Shown here piece by piece: positions 18,225 through 28,197 of a stretch of DNA of 57,510 bases. Both the position numbers and the translations under genes were made by a program. The notes beneath the pieces were generated by a model, which worked only from the letters and a program-made list of their open reading frames with translations, searched no databases and was not told the origin of the DNA. Numbering within the stretch: position 1 is the first letter of the stretch; each line of letters begins with the position of its first letter. The DNA is from an uncultured Eubacteriales bacterium (GTDB lineage Bacteria; Bacillota; Clostridia; Christensenellales; CAG-138): positions 1 to 57,510 of the forward strand of contig UQYI01000017.1 of the NCBI GenBank assembly GCA_900545265.1, written 5' to 3'.

Positions 18225-18935
18225 ATGGAGGATTTCTGCGCCCGGATCCGGGCTATGCACCGGGGAGATACGGAGCAGGAAGCGGCTCTGTTGCAGGAAA
18301 ACCTGCCCCTTGCCTATGCCATTGCCCGCCGCTACCGAAACAGCGGCATCGAAGAGGAGGATTTGCGCCAGCTGGCCAGTCTGGGGCTGCTGAAGGCCCT
18401 GCGCCGCTTTGACCCGGATCGTGGGCTGTGTTTTTCCACCTATGCAGTGCCGGTGATCGCCGGGGAGATCAAACGCTGTCTCCGGGATGACGGCCCCGTA
18501 CACTTCTCCCGGGAAATCAAAGCCCTGGCCAATCAGATAGACAGGCTCCGCCACCAGGGGGATATGCCCCTGGAAGAATTGGCCCAGGCTTTGAATGCTG
18601 CGCCGGAAGATGTGGCCGCCGCTCTCATGAGTCGGGAAGGCCCCCTCTCCCTCAATGCACCGGTAGAAGAGGACGGCGCGCCTTTAAGCGAATTATTACC
18701 GCAGAAAGGAGATGGATGCGAGGAAGCGGCCGTCCGGCAGGTGCTGTTGGACGGCCTGCTGGCCTCCCTGCCTCCTTTACAGCAGCGGCTGCTGTATCTG
18801 CGTTACTTTAAGGAGCTTTCTCAGGCCCGAACGGGAGAGCTGCTTTCCCTCTCCCAAGTACAGGTGAGCCGTCTGGAAAAGAAAGCTCTGTTGGCCCTGC
18901 GGGAAAAAGCAGACTGCGTCTATGCCGAAAGCTGA
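18225..18935 (+). CDS. sigF: RNA polymerase sigma-F factor
   Basis: The 236-residue protein has sigma region 2 (ENLPLAYAIARRYRNSGIEE, DLRQLASLGLLKALRRFDP, FSTYAVPVIAGEIKR), region 3 and region 4 (LPPLQQRLLYLRYFKELSQA, LSLSQVQVSRLEKKAL). Gene order with spoIIAA and spoIIAB identifies it as the first forespore sigma factor. Its presence implies that the host, or its recent ancestor, sporulates. It starts 6 bases after the spoIIAB stop. Confidence 0.94.
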   Translation: MEDFCARIRAMHRGDTEQEAALLQENLPLAYAIARRYRNSGIEEEDLRQLASLGLLKALRRFDPDRGLCFSTYAVPVIAGEIKRCLRDDGPVHFSREIKALANQIDRLRHQGDMPLEELAQALNAAPEDVAAALMSREGPLSLNAPVEEDGAPLSELLPQKGDGCEEAAVRQVLLDGLLASLPPLQQRLLYLRYFKELSQARTGELLSLSQVQVSRLEKKALLALREKADCVYAES

Positions 18936-19059
18936 CCACCGTGCACATGCTTCCACCCGACATTACATTTGTGCCTTACAACGCCGCATAAAAGTCACTG
19001 CACGGAAGGATACGAATCCATTGCAATGCACTTTTATATTCCGATATTTTATGATAAAA

Positions 19060-19088
19060 GAAGGAGCAGCTTTTGCTGCTCCTTTTGC
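19060..19088. terminator. Bidirectional terminator between sigF and the SDR gene
   Basis: GGAGCAGC-TTTT-GCTGCTCC with a T-rich stretch on each strand, positioned between converging genes. Confidence 0.8.
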
Positions 19089-19099
19089 TCATTCAGTTG

Positions 19100-19845
19100 T
19101 CAGGAACGAGCCATGCCATCCACGTTCAAAATGACGCCGGTTATGTAGGAAGCCTCATCGGAAGCCAGGAATGCAAAAGCGTTGGCTACATCTTCGGGCT
19201 GCCCCATGCGCCGCAAGGGAATTCTCTGAACCATGGGCTCGATGATTTCCTTGGGAACGGCCTTCATCGTATCCGTCTCCGTGATACCCGGCGCTACAGC
19301 ATTTACCCGGATCCCCTTTGGTCCCAGTTCTCTTGCCAGAGAGCTCGTCATGCCGTTGACCGTAAACTTGGATGCAGGGTATGCAAACCCGCCGGGCTGA
19401 CTGGAAATACTGACCATGGAAGAGGTGGTTAGGATCACGCCCTGCCCTCTGGCTGCCATATACTCGGCCGCAACACGAGTTGCAGTGAACACACCCTTTA
19501 CGTTCAGATCCATGACCTTGTCATAGGTTTCCTCCGTGTATTTCAAAAGCGGAGTGCTTTCCGAAATACCGGCATTGTTGACCAGAATATCTATGCCCCC
19601 GTATTTGGCGACAACAGCATCCAGCGCTTCTTTTACAGACTCCAGGCTGGCCAGGTTCGGGTGATCCCCGATACCGGTGCATCCGGATGCTTTTCCTTTA
19701 TCTTTGCCACCGCTTTGTCGGCAGAAGCCTGTGTGCTTGCCGTCAAGATAACCGTGGCGCCTTCCGAAAGGAACTTTTCTACCGTAGCAAAGCCGATGCC
19801 GCGGCTTCCACCTGTAATAACGGCAACTTTGTCTTTTAATTTCAT
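19100..19845 (-). pseudogene. SDR-family oxidoreductase (FabG-like), frameshifted
   Basis: The N-terminal part begins MKLKDKVAVITGGSRGIGFA with the glycine-rich NAD(P)-binding motif, and the gene has AAGGATG upstream of 19845. The C-terminal part, in another frame, contains NNAGISES, the catalytic TSSMVSISSQPGGFAYPASK (Ser, Tyr, Lys) and the tail ITGVILNVDGMARS. The break falls at a run of four C (plus strand 19666-19669). One more base there restores a continuous protein of about 248 residues, the normal SDR length. It could be a sequencing error or a recent mutation. The enzyme class is clear; the substrate is not. Confidence 0.8.
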
Positions 19846-19986
19846 AGCGTTACATCCTTGCTTTTTGTTAAGTATAGCACCATTTGGGCCTATAGGCTGT
19901 GACATTTTGCAGATTGAAGAAAATTCATTGCATCGGATCCACATTCACAGTATCCCCCGGGACAAAGCGGTTTTATATCCCCGATT

Positions 19987-20640
19987 TCAATAATCTACGG
20001 TGCTTTCTGTCCCGGCTATGAGACGCTTTATATTGTCCTTGTGGCGGATGACTACCAATACAAGGCACATAAGCGCAAAAAGCCACAGCATGGGCCGCAC
20101 GGAACTGCCTGCAATGCACAGGATGCAGAAAAGTGCCGCCGCCGTCAGGGATACCAGGCTGATCTTTTTGGAGAAAAGATATACAATTACGGCAAATACC
20201 GCCACCACCGCCGCTGCCAGCGGGAAGTTGATCCACATAAAAGCAAAGGTGCATGCAGAGCCCTTGCCGCCCTTAAAGCGGAAAATCACCGGATAGCAGT
20301 GCCCCAGCACCACAAAGGCTCCGGCCATATATCCGCCGGTTGAAACGCTCAATGCAGCATCCGAAGGGAACAGCCCCCAGGCCCCGGCCATCCACCGGCC
20401 CAGCAGCACCGCCAAAACGCATTTGAGCGCATCCCCCGCAAAGGTGACCAGCCCCCATTTAGTACCGAAGGTACGGGTCATATTGGTGGCTCCGGGGTTG
20501 CCGCTGCCATGATCGCGCACATCATCCTTAAGAATGCGTCGGCTCACCACGATGGCTGTTTGAAAATTTCCCAGCAGATAGCCGATAACGGCACATATGG
20601 CCGCTGTCTGAAATACGAAACCCTGAAATACTTCCATCAA
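19987..20640 (-). CDS. plsY: Acyl-phosphate glycerol-3-phosphate acyltransferase PlsY
   Basis: The 217-residue membrane protein has about five to six hydrophobic segments and the PlsY motifs SGNPGATNMTRTFG, GCxxP-like HCYPVIFRFKGGKG, and a C-terminal IRHKDNIKRLIAG (RHxxNI). It transfers the acyl group from acyl-phosphate to glycerol-3-phosphate at the membrane, the first step of phospholipid synthesis. It overlaps der by 4 bases, a pairing seen often in Clostridia. The first two codons are both ATG. Confidence 0.94.
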   Translation of the reverse strand: MMEVFQGFVFQTAAICAVIGYLLGNFQTAIVVSRRILKDDVRDHGSGNPGATNMTRTFGTKWGLVTFAGDALKCVLAVLLGRWMAGAWGLFPSDAALSVSTGGYMAGAFVVLGHCYPVIFRFKGGKGSACTFAFMWINFPLAAAVVAVFAVIVYLFSKKISLVSLTAAALFCILCIAGSSVRPMLWLFALMCLVLVVIRHKDNIKRLIAGTESTVDY

Positions 20641-21956
20641 TCCTGACTCCTGTTTCTAAAGAATATGCGCATGGGGGTTCCGGCAAAGCCGAAAGTTTTG
20701 CGGAAGAAGTTTTCCATGTAGCGCTTATAGGAAAAGTGCACCAGCTTTTCATCGTTGACAAAAATCACGAAGGTAGGCGGCTGTACCCCCACCTGAGTGG
20801 CATAATACAGTTTCAGCCGCTTGCCGGACATGGCCGGCGGCTCCGCCATGGAGACCGCCTCGTTGACCACATCGTTCAATGTGCCTGTAGTGATCCGACG
20901 GGCAGACTGGACATAACTCTCTTTGGCCAGCTCCAGTATCTTATGCACCCGCTGCCCTGTTTTTGCGGAGATGAACAGAAACGGCACATAGTCCATAAAG
21001 GCCAGATCTGCCTGCATATCCTTCTTGAACTTGTTCATGGTATGAGTATCCTTTTCCACCAGATCCCACTTGTTCACCAGCAGTACGGAAGGCTTCCCCT
21101 CCTCATGCACGTACCCGGCGATCTTTACATCCTGTTCAGAAAGTCCCTGACTAGCATCGCAAACGATGAGCACCACATCTGCCCGGCGCACAGCTGCCAG
21201 AGAGCGGATCACGCTGTAACGCTCTATGGTGGCATCCTCCACCGCCCGTTTCCTGCGAATACCTGCCGTATCTACCAGCACAAAATCCTCGCCGTCCACA
21301 GTGAAAGGGGTATCTATGGCATCCCGGGTGGTGCCGGGAATATTGGAAACGATGCAGCGCTCCTCTCCCAGCAGGGCGTTGACCAGCGAGCTTTTGCCCA
21401 CGTTGGGTTTTCCCACCACAGCTATGTTCAACGGGTGTTCTTCCGGTTCTTCTCCATCCTTTGGAAAGCCTGCGCACACGGCATCCAGCATATCTCCCAG
21501 GCCGATCCCCTGCCCTGCGGAGATAATAATGGGATCTCCCAGCCCCAGCGCATAAAAATCATACACGGCCTCGTGGAACTTGGGAGCGTCCAGCTTGTTC
21601 ACCGCCAGCACCACAGGCTTATGGCTGCGGCGAAGCATGGCGGCTACCTCCTCGTCGGCGGCGGTAAGCCCTTCCCGTCCGTCGGTGAGAAACAGTATCA
21701 CATCGGCGGTCTCAATGGCCAGTTCCGCCTGCCGGCGCATCTGTTTTGCAATAATATCTTCACTCTCCGGCTCTATACCCCCTGTATCGATAAGGGTAAA
21801 GGTATAATTCAGCCACTCTGCATCGGCATAAATACGATCCCGGGTCACACCGGGAGTATCCTCCACAATGGCCAGACGGCGGCCGATCAGCCGGTTGAAA
21901 AGAGTGCTCTTGCCCACGTTGGGCCGGCCTACAATAGCGACTAAAGGTTTGCTCAT
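20637..21956 (-). CDS. der: Ribosome-assembly GTPase Der (EngA)
   Basis: The 439-residue protein has two GTPase domains: the first with GRPNVGKSTLFNRL and DTPGVTRDR, the second with GKPNVGKSSLVNALLG and NIPGTTRDAID, followed by the C-terminal KH-like domain. Der acts in 50S subunit maturation. The ATG at 21956 overlaps the TGA of the upstream gene (ATGA); a GTG two codons earlier is possible. Confidence 0.95.
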   Translation of the reverse strand: MSKPLVAIVGRPNVGKSTLFNRLIGRRLAIVEDTPGVTRDRIYADAEWLNYTFTLIDTGGIEPESEDIIAKQMRRQAELAIETADVILFLTDGREGLTAADEEVAAMLRRSHKPVVLAVNKLDAPKFHEAVYDFYALGLGDPIIISAGQGIGLGDMLDAVCAGFPKDGEEPEEHPLNIAVVGKPNVGKSSLVNALLGEERCIVSNIPGTTRDAIDTPFTVDGEDFVLVDTAGIRRKRAVEDATIERYSVIRSLAAVRRADVVLIVCDASQGLSEQDVKIAGYVHEEGKPSVLLVNKWDLVEKDTHTMNKFKKDMQADLAFMDYVPFLFISAKTGQRVHKILELAKESYVQSARRITTGTLNDVVNEAVSMAEPPAMSGKRLKLYYATQVGVQPPTFVIFVNDEKLVHFSYKRYMENFFRKTFGFAGTPMRIFFRNRSQD

Positions 21957-23269
21957 ATACACGGTTCTCCAAACAAAATGTCGATCAGTTCAAAACCGTC
22001 CCTAAAGGGGACGAGCCGGGTATGCAGGATTTGTTCCACTTCCGAAAGGGTCTTTCCGTCCAGAAATACATCCTCCACCTCCCGCAGCATGGTTTGCGGA
22101 ATCAGCAAAGGCTGAGGGCAGTTTTTCTCAAAACGGGCTATTAGATCTCCGCCGGTGACCAGCCCTGCCACATGGACGTTCCCCCCGAAAAACCGGTTTT
22201 CTACCGGTATGGATTCCACAAACACGTTGTAAGGCTCCAAACACCTGTACAGCTTTTTGAAAAAGGGATTGGCCGCCACCCCTCCTGCAATGGTCAGCCG
22301 CCGAGGCGCAGGCAAAGGCGTTCTTTCCGCCAGAGCCTCTCTGAAATCCCGCTCAAAAAAGCGAAGCAGTCCCACGCCATTTTCCAATTGGGGAAAGTCC
22401 CCATATTCTTCCAGGGGCGGCAGCTCCGTCTCCGCCGTGGTATACCACTCATCCGACAGGAAACAAAAATCATCTCCCAGCTCACGGCGGCATTGATCCG
22501 TGACCTTTCGGCCCCAGGCTACTATCACTTTTGCCTCTTCCGCCGTAAATCCCCGCAGCGGATACAGCCCCCGCCGATACCGGGTAAGTCCTACCGGCAC
22601 AATAGCCAGAGAGCGGCACCAGGGCCACAGGCTTTTCAGGTCGAGCAGGGTCTTTTCCAGCACGGCTCCATCGTTCAGCCCCGGGCACAGCACCACCTGA
22701 GTATGAAAAGTCAGTTCCGCTTCCGCCAGTGCTCTCAGCCGTTCCATTATGGTGCCTGCGGTAGGATTGTGCATCATGGTGCAGCGTACGGCCGGTTCCG
22801 TGGCATGGACGGATACATACAAAGGGCTTACCCTGCGCTTCAGGATCCGTTGGAACTCTGCCTCCCCCACATTGGTCAGGGATACATAGTTCCCCATGAT
22901 GAACGACATGCGCCAGTCATCGTCCTTTACGTTCAGGGAACTGCGAATGCCCTTTGGCATCTGGTCGATAAAGCAGAACACGCATTTGTTCCGGCAGGTT
23001 TGCATCCTGTCCATAAGGCTGGTTTCAAAGCACAGCCCCAAGGGTGCGTACTCTCCCTTTTTTATGGTACAGCACTGCTCCTCCCCCTCCCGCAGGAATG
23101 TGAGCTTCAGCTCTGCACAGGCGGAAAGGGCTTCGTAGTCTACCAGATCCCGCACCTGTTCCCCGTTGATGGTCAGCAGTATGTCTCCGGGCCGCATCCC
23201 CGCCCGCTGGGCCGCCGAGAACCTGTCTACTTTTGTTACGGGCTGCCCCTCAAAATCCTTTTTCATCAT
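21953..23269 (-). CDS. DUF512 protein with PDZ and radical-SAM-like domains
   Basis: The 438-residue protein starts with a PDZ-like segment (VDRFSAAQRAGMRPGDILLT). It then has CRNKCVFCFIDQMPKG, a CxxxCxxC-type cluster motif of radical SAM proteins, and the DUF512 C-terminal domain. Such proteins are conserved next to der in many Firmicutes, as here, with a 4-base overlap. Their function is not established. The start is uncertain: tandem ATGs at 23269 and 23266, without a good ribosome binding site, both begin just before the PDZ domain. Confidence 0.8.
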   Translation of the reverse strand: MMKKDFEGQPVTKVDRFSAAQRAGMRPGDILLTINGEQVRDLVDYEALSACAELKLTFLREGEEQCCTIKKGEYAPLGLCFETSLMDRMQTCRNKCVFCFIDQMPKGIRSSLNVKDDDWRMSFIMGNYVSLTNVGEAEFQRILKRRVSPLYVSVHATEPAVRCTMMHNPTAGTIMERLRALAEAELTFHTQVVLCPGLNDGAVLEKTLLDLKSLWPWCRSLAIVPVGLTRYRRGLYPLRGFTAEEAKVIVAWGRKVTDQCRRELGDDFCFLSDEWYTTAETELPPLEEYGDFPQLENGVGLLRFFERDFREALAERTPLPAPRRLTIAGGVAANPFFKKLYRCLEPYNVFVESIPVENRFFGGNVHVAGLVTGGDLIARFEKNCPQPLLIPQTMLREVEDVFLDGKTLSEVEQILHTRLVPFRDGFELIDILFGEPCI

Positions 23270-23498
23270 AGATAAATATAAGTATACCACAGCCGTTTTC
23301 CCCTGACAACCGATAGCCTGTGAAAACTTCCCCGATCTCTGCATACTTCAACAGTGGCCCCTTTCCTTACAGAACTCCTTCTGCAAGACCGTTGTGTTCT
23401 TTCGGCAGCGCTTTTCTCCCAATAGATGCTGCAGCCCGGATGTGCTATATAAAAAGATTCAGTACATATCCGATGAACCAAAGTGAGGTTTAAGTGCA

Positions 23499-24822
23499 AT
23501 GTTTTCTGATAAAGATCTTCGAAATCTGATCATTCCTTTGTTTATTGAACAGTTTTGCTTATGTTTGTAGGCATTGCAGATACATTCACAGCAAGTTTTG
23601 CCAGTGAAGCGGAGGTTTCCGGCGTTTCACTGGTCAGTTCTTTTAATACGGTGCTGATTTTTCTGTTTACGGTTTTGTCCTCCGGCGGTGCCGTGATCAT
23701 CAGCCAGTATATCGGCAGCAGGCGCAATGATCTGGCCTCCCGCGCTTCCGGCCAGCTGCTAATGCTTTCCTCCCTGCTTTCTGCAGTATTGACGGCGCTT
23801 ATCCTTCTGTTTCAGACCCCACTGCTGAAGCTGCTGTTCGGCAGGATCGAAACGGATGTGATGACGGCTTGCAGAACATACCTGTTTATCACCACCCTTT
23901 CCCTGCCTTTTCTTGCCGTGTATGATGCAGGAGCAGCTTTATGCCGCAGTATCGGAAAAACCAATGTGACCATGTATATCTCCATCGCAGCCAATGTGAT
24001 CAACGTAGCGGGCAACTGTATCGGCGTATTCTTGCTGCATATGGGCGCGGCAGGCGTAGCATACCCGTCTTTGCTCTCCCGTATTCTCTCTGCCATAGCG
24101 GTGACGGCTTACTGCTTTCGCAGGGAAAACCCGGTGCACTACAAATTATCGGATATTTTTTGCCTGGACGGCGCACTCTTGAAAAAGATCATGCATATTG
24201 CACTTCCAAACGGTGTGGAAAACGGCGTGCATCAGCTGGTAAAGGTGGCTTTGTCCAGCATGGTTGCTCTGTTCGGCACCTATCAGATCGCCGCAAACGG
24301 AGTGGCGCAAAGCATATGGTCCCTGGCTGCCATTATGGGACTGGCCATGGCTCCCGTATACACCACGGTGATCGGCCAGTATATGGGGGCAAAAGATATA
24401 GACGCAGCCAACTTCTATTTTAAAAAGCTCAACAGAATCACACTGCTGCTGTCCATCCTGTGGAATGCACTGATTTTTGCCCTCACACCACTTATTGTGC
24501 GCTATTCGGCCATTTCCCCGAAGCGAAAGAGCTGGTGCTCTGGCTGGTCCTCATCAATAATATTTTTAACGGCCTGGCATATCCTTTTGCCGGTTCTCTG
24601 GGCAGCGGGCTGCGGGCCGCCGGGGACGTAAAATTCACAATGATCGTTTCTATTGTTCTGACCATTGCCACGCGGCTGCTGTTTTCCGCATTGTTTGGCC
24701 TGTGGCTGAATTGGGGCGTCATTGGCGTAGCCATTGGCATGAGCATGGATCTGGTATTCCGTGGCGGGATCTTTCTATGGCGGTATCGTTCACAAAAATG
24801 GACGAAATTCCAGTTGATCTGA
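23499..24822 (+). pseudogene. MATE-family efflux transporter, two frameshifts
   Basis: Three frames together encode a MATE transporter of about 440 residues. The start is MFSDKDLRNLIIPLFIEQ, the middle begins LMFVGIADTFTASFASEAEV and includes QYIGSRRNDLASRASGQLL, and the tail begins FPEAKELVLWLVLINNIFNG. The first break lies in TTTT (23553-23556), the second at ATTTCCCC (24513-24519). Adding one T at each site restores continuity. Because both are homopolymer contractions, sequencing error is as likely as decay. A terminator follows at 24846-24890. Confidence 0.8.
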
Positions 24823-24845
24823 CCTCTCTAAAAGGAAAAACAGAC

Positions 24846-24890
24846 AAAAAATCCTCCCGGGAGATGTGCCTCCGAGAGGATCCGTTTTTT
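24846..24890. terminator. Bidirectional terminator between the MATE gene and trpS
   Basis: ATCCTC...GAGGAT encloses CGGGAG/CTCCG; there are A/T runs on both sides, so it suits both converging genes. Confidence 0.75.
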
Positions 24891-24899
24891 GTACAGCTT

Positions 24900-25964
24900 T
24901 CACGGTTGAAGAAGATTCCCGTTTTCAAAATAATCTATACGCATAGCCCGGCGAACGTTCCGCAAGGTTTGTGCGGCGGTCTTCTCTGCTCTTTCACTGC
25001 CGGCACGGAGGATCTCATACACCTCCGGCAGCCGTCCTTCCCATTCCTTGCGGCGTTCCCGAATGGGCCGGAGTTCCTCCTGCATGACATTGTTGAGAAA
25101 GCGCTTCACCGTTACATCTCCCAGACCTCCCCACCGGTAATGTTCCTTCAGCTCCTCCAGAGAACCGTAGGCCGGCAGGAACCGGGCAAAGTATTCGTCC
25201 CTGCAGAAAGCATCCAGATAGATGAACACCGGGTTTCCTTCTGTATGGCCGGGATCCTCCTTCCGCAAATGAGTGGGGTCGGTGAACATGGACATGATCT
25301 TCTTCTGGATATCCTCCGGCTCATCGGAAAGATAAATGCAGTTGCCCAGCGATTTGCTCATCTTGGCCTTTCCGTCAATCCCCGGCAGCCGCAGGCAGGC
25401 CCGGTTGGTAGGGAGCACGATCTCCGGCTCCACCAACGTCTGGCCGTACACATCGTTGAACTTGCGCACTATCTCCCTGGTCTGTTCCAGCATGGGCGCC
25501 TGATCCTCCCCCACCGGCACGACCGTAGCCCCAAAGGCTGTGATATCCGCCGCCTGACTGATTGGGTAGCAGAAAAAGCCCACCGGAATACTGGCTTCAA
25601 AATTTCGCTGCTGGATCTCCGCCTTTACGGTCGGGTTCCGCTGAACCCGGGACACCGTTACCAGATTCATATAATAGAAGGTCAGTTCCGTCAGCTCCGG
25701 CACCATGGACTGGATAAAAATACAGCTCTTTTCTGGATCCAGCCCGCAGGCCAGATAATCCAGCGCCACCTGCATGATGTTCTGCCGCACCTTCTCCGGG
25801 TGTTCGGCATTATCTGTCAGAGCCTGTGCGTCGGCGATCATAATGTATATTTCATCAAATTTCCCGGAATTCTGAAGATTCACCCGTTCCCGCAGGGAAC
25901 CTGCATAGTGCCCTACATGAAGGCGTCCCGTGGGCCTGTCGCCGGTCAAAATAATCTGCTTCAT
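24900..25964 (-). CDS. trpS: Tryptophanyl-tRNA synthetase
   Basis: The 354-residue class I synthetase has GDRPTGRLHVGHYAGSL (HIGH motif as HVGH) and GKAKMSKSLGN (KMSKS). It also has the TrpRS feature PVGEDQAPMLEQTREIVR. It charges tRNA-Trp in the cytoplasm. Only 66 bases separate it from the transglutaminase-like gene and no T-box leader was seen, so tryptophan control at this site is not supported. Confidence 0.95.
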   Translation of the reverse strand: MKQIILTGDRPTGRLHVGHYAGSLRERVNLQNSGKFDEIYIMIADAQALTDNAEHPEKVRQNIMQVALDYLACGLDPEKSCIFIQSMVPELTELTFYYMNLVTVSRVQRNPTVKAEIQQRNFEASIPVGFFCYPISQAADITAFGATVVPVGEDQAPMLEQTREIVRKFNDVYGQTLVEPEIVLPTNRACLRLPGIDGKAKMSKSLGNCIYLSDEPEDIQKKIMSMFTDPTHLRKEDPGHTEGNPVFIYLDAFCRDEYFARFLPAYGSLEELKEHYRWGGLGDVTVKRFLNNVMQEELRPIRERRKEWEGRLPEVYEILRAGSERAEKTAAQTLRNVRRAMRIDYFENGNLLQP

Positions 25965-26030
25965 TTATTTCACTCCTGCATTTCCTGTTTTTATAAAATA
26001 TACGCTTTTGGAATTCCGCCGTCAACTATT

Positions 26031-26753
26031 TCACTGCGCATTATGCGGTATGGATGCACTTTTTCTTATTTTCTGAACGTTGGCGTTCATAAGATGCCGG
26101 CCCATATGCCGATACACGAATCCCTTCACCGGGGAAAGCGCCTGCCTGTGGGCCCGGAGCATATCGTCCGGACTGTCATAAAGTCCGAAATCCTGGCGGA
26201 TCCCAAGACTCTGGATATAGGTATCACACCCCTTCCACTCTATAGCAGGTGTCTGGAGGCTCTCCGCCGCCACGCCATACCCGCAAAAGGATCCCTTGCA
26301 ATTAGGAAAGCGCCCCTGCAATCCCCGCAGATAAGCCCTATCCAGAATCAGTCCCTCCAGTGCATACCAGCGACCGTCATACAATACCTCTACCCAACTG
26401 TGAAACACATCCCGGGGCGCCAGTGCATATACCAGCCCCGTCATTGCCCCCTTCTGAAGCTTTTTATCAATAGTGAAACCGTGTATCCGGCAGGGGATCT
26501 CACAGGCTCGCAGCAAGGCCATAAACAGCGTACCTTTTGTATTACATTGGCCGTACCCATCCGCCAGCACACGGGAAGCAGGAATCCCGTCATCCGTATT
26601 GTAGCCGAAAAGGATCTCATCCCGCACAAAATTATATATTCCCTCTATCCGGTGATAAGCATCCAGTTCTCTCCATTCCCGTCGGGTAATAAGCGCCTGT
26701 ATCTCCGGTGCATTCAGATCCAGCATGGGCGTACAGGCCAATAACTTTTGCAT
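26031..26753 (-). CDS. Transglutaminase-like domain protein
   Basis: The 240-residue protein carries RVLADGYGQCNTKGTLFMAL with the catalytic Cys, and DVFHSWVEVLYDGRWYALEG with the His and nearby acidic residue, the triad order of transglutaminase-like cysteine proteases. There is no signal peptide, so it is probably cytoplasmic. The start at 26753 follows AAGGAGAC; the open frame extends 20 codons more. It lies upstream of trpS on the same strand. The substrate is unknown. Confidence 0.75.
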   Translation of the reverse strand: MQKLLACTPMLDLNAPEIQALITRREWRELDAYHRIEGIYNFVRDEILFGYNTDDGIPASRVLADGYGQCNTKGTLFMALLRACEIPCRIHGFTIDKKLQKGAMTGLVYALAPRDVFHSWVEVLYDGRWYALEGLILDRAYLRGLQGRFPNCKGSFCGYGVAAESLQTPAIEWKGCDTYIQSLGIRQDFGLYDSPDDMLRAHRQALSPVKGFVYRHMGRHLMNANVQKIRKSASIPHNAQ

Positions 26754-26812
26754 CTTTTGTCTCCTTGTTTCTTCGGTTAGAGCAATTATACCGTATGCTG
26801 TCCCTGTTTTCA

Positions 26813-26854
26813 ACCAAAAAGCAAACGACCGGAGCGCATCCTTCGCTCCGGTCG
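26813..26854 (-). terminator. Intrinsic terminator of the reductase operon
   Basis: On the minus strand GCGACCGGAGCG and CGCTCCGGTCG form an 11-bp stem followed by TTTGCTTTTTGG, 45 bases after the GrdB-type gene ends. Confidence 0.8.
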
Positions 26855-26898
26855 CTTACCGTAAGATAAAATGAACGACAGTCCTTGGATAAAATTCC

Positions 26899-28197
26899 TT
26901 ACTTCTGGGGCTGAATTTCCAGCATATGCAGGGCTTTCATCACCATACCTTCCCGGAAAGCAAATTCCGCTTCCGGTGATAAGGTAGGATCGCCCAGCGC
27001 ATGGAGCACGCTCTTACCCTGCAGGATGCGGTTGGATCCGATCCCTTCGGCAATGTTGATCAGGTTGCATACATGGACAATGGGGATGCCCGCCCGCTCG
27101 ATCTCTTTGGTCATCACTGCACCGCAGCGAGTGGAGGTACCTCACGTACTGGTGAGGATAACGGCATCTACCCCATCCTTCTTCAGCAGTTCGGCAATGC
27201 CCCTGCCGAATTTCTTACCGTTTTCCAGAGTGGTCATGACCCCGGCCGTGGTATAGAACCAGTCGGCCAGTTTTCCGATGACGCCTTTCTTTTCCAGATC
27301 CCGCATGGCATCCACAGGCACCAGCCGGTTCGGATCCGCCAGCACATAGGAATTGTCATACCCCTGATGCTTGACTTCATACTCCTTAGGATCCAGCCGC
27401 TCCTTCCTCGCAATGGGGTAGACGGCAAACTTTACGGAATTTACGGGCACCATTCTGTCGGGGTTGCCCAGCGGCACCAGCCCGCCATCGGTGACCAAGG
27501 CGATCTTGCACTGGCTCAAGGGTTTCTGCAGTTTGGAAGCAGGCAGTATCTCCCGTTGAGGCATAGGCACTTCCGTAACAAACTTCCGCCCGAAGAACTT
27601 GTCCAGTGCCATATTTATAGCCCGTGTTGGACCGGAGATATGATAATTGATGTTCCGCACGGGGCCTGTGCCCAAGTATCCTTCTTCTTTTGCGGTGCCG
27701 ATCTCAGCGCCGGAGGCCAGCTTCAAGGCAAAATCGGTCACATCCTTTACCGCCTTGGCCATATGCCGGGCATTGTTTTCCGTGCCGATGATGTAGCAAA
27801 GACCGCTGTAAAGCTCTGCTCCGGGGTTCTCTTCAAAAAGGCCCGTAACGGCAGGGATCTTCAGCTGCTTGCGCACGGCAGCCGTAACGGAACCACAGGC
27901 AAGGCCGTAACGCCCTGCATTGAACCCAGGGCCTGCAATAAACAGATCCGGTTGGAAGGCGGCTATCTTTTCCACCACCTGTGCGGTAACGGCTTCCAGA
28001 TTCTCTGCAATAAAATTGTCCCCGCAGCAGATGGTGCCCACTATCTCTCCGGCATCTCCCAGGAACTTGTTGATGAGCAGGCCGGGGCCCATGGCCTCTT
28101 CCTTGACCACGATGCCCATACCGGCAGTATCTTCGCCGCCGAACTGAGCATAGAACTGGTTGATATAGTGTACGACTCTCAGCTTTTTAGTCATCAT
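26899..28197 (-). CDS. Selenoprotein: glycine/sarcosine/betaine reductase component B, GrdB/GrdF/GrdH type
   Basis: Read through one in-frame UGA, the product has 432 residues, close to GrdB (about 436). It starts MMTKKLRVVHYINQFYAQFG, GGEDTAGMG, and the UGA at codon 352 sits in TSTUGTSTRCGAVMTKEIER, the known selenocysteine site of GrdB-family proteins. Frames on both sides match the family, so this is one gene. A hairpin just downstream of the UGA fits a bacterial SECIS. GGAGG lies 7 bases before the ATG at 28197. The start overlaps the GrdE-type gene by 11 bases, as expected for two subunits of one complex. Which substrate (glycine, sarcosine, betaine or another) cannot be told from this sequence. 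Component A and C genes are not present in the window. Confidence 0.88.
27114..27144 (-). promoter_or_regulatory. Sec codon and bacterial SECIS-like hairpin in the GrdB-type gene
   Basis: The UGA is at 27144-27142. Eleven bases later TCGCTGC pairs with GCAGTGA (7 bp with one G-U) around the triloop GGT (27130-27114). A G and U in the apical loop at this distance resemble the E. coli fdhF SECIS, whose loop G and U contact SelB. Confidence 0.65.

Noticed and set aside
25965..26030. T-box leader for trpS
   Set aside because: Only 66 bases separate trpS from the upstream gene, too short for a T-box, and no T-box sequence was seen.
24702..26744. A 680-codon open frame on the plus strand across trpS and the transglutaminase-like gene
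   Set aside because: It lies antisense to two well-supported genes, has no family motifs and no ribosome binding site; long antisense frames are common in this GC-rich sequence. The same applies to 36389-38812 and 48787-50775.
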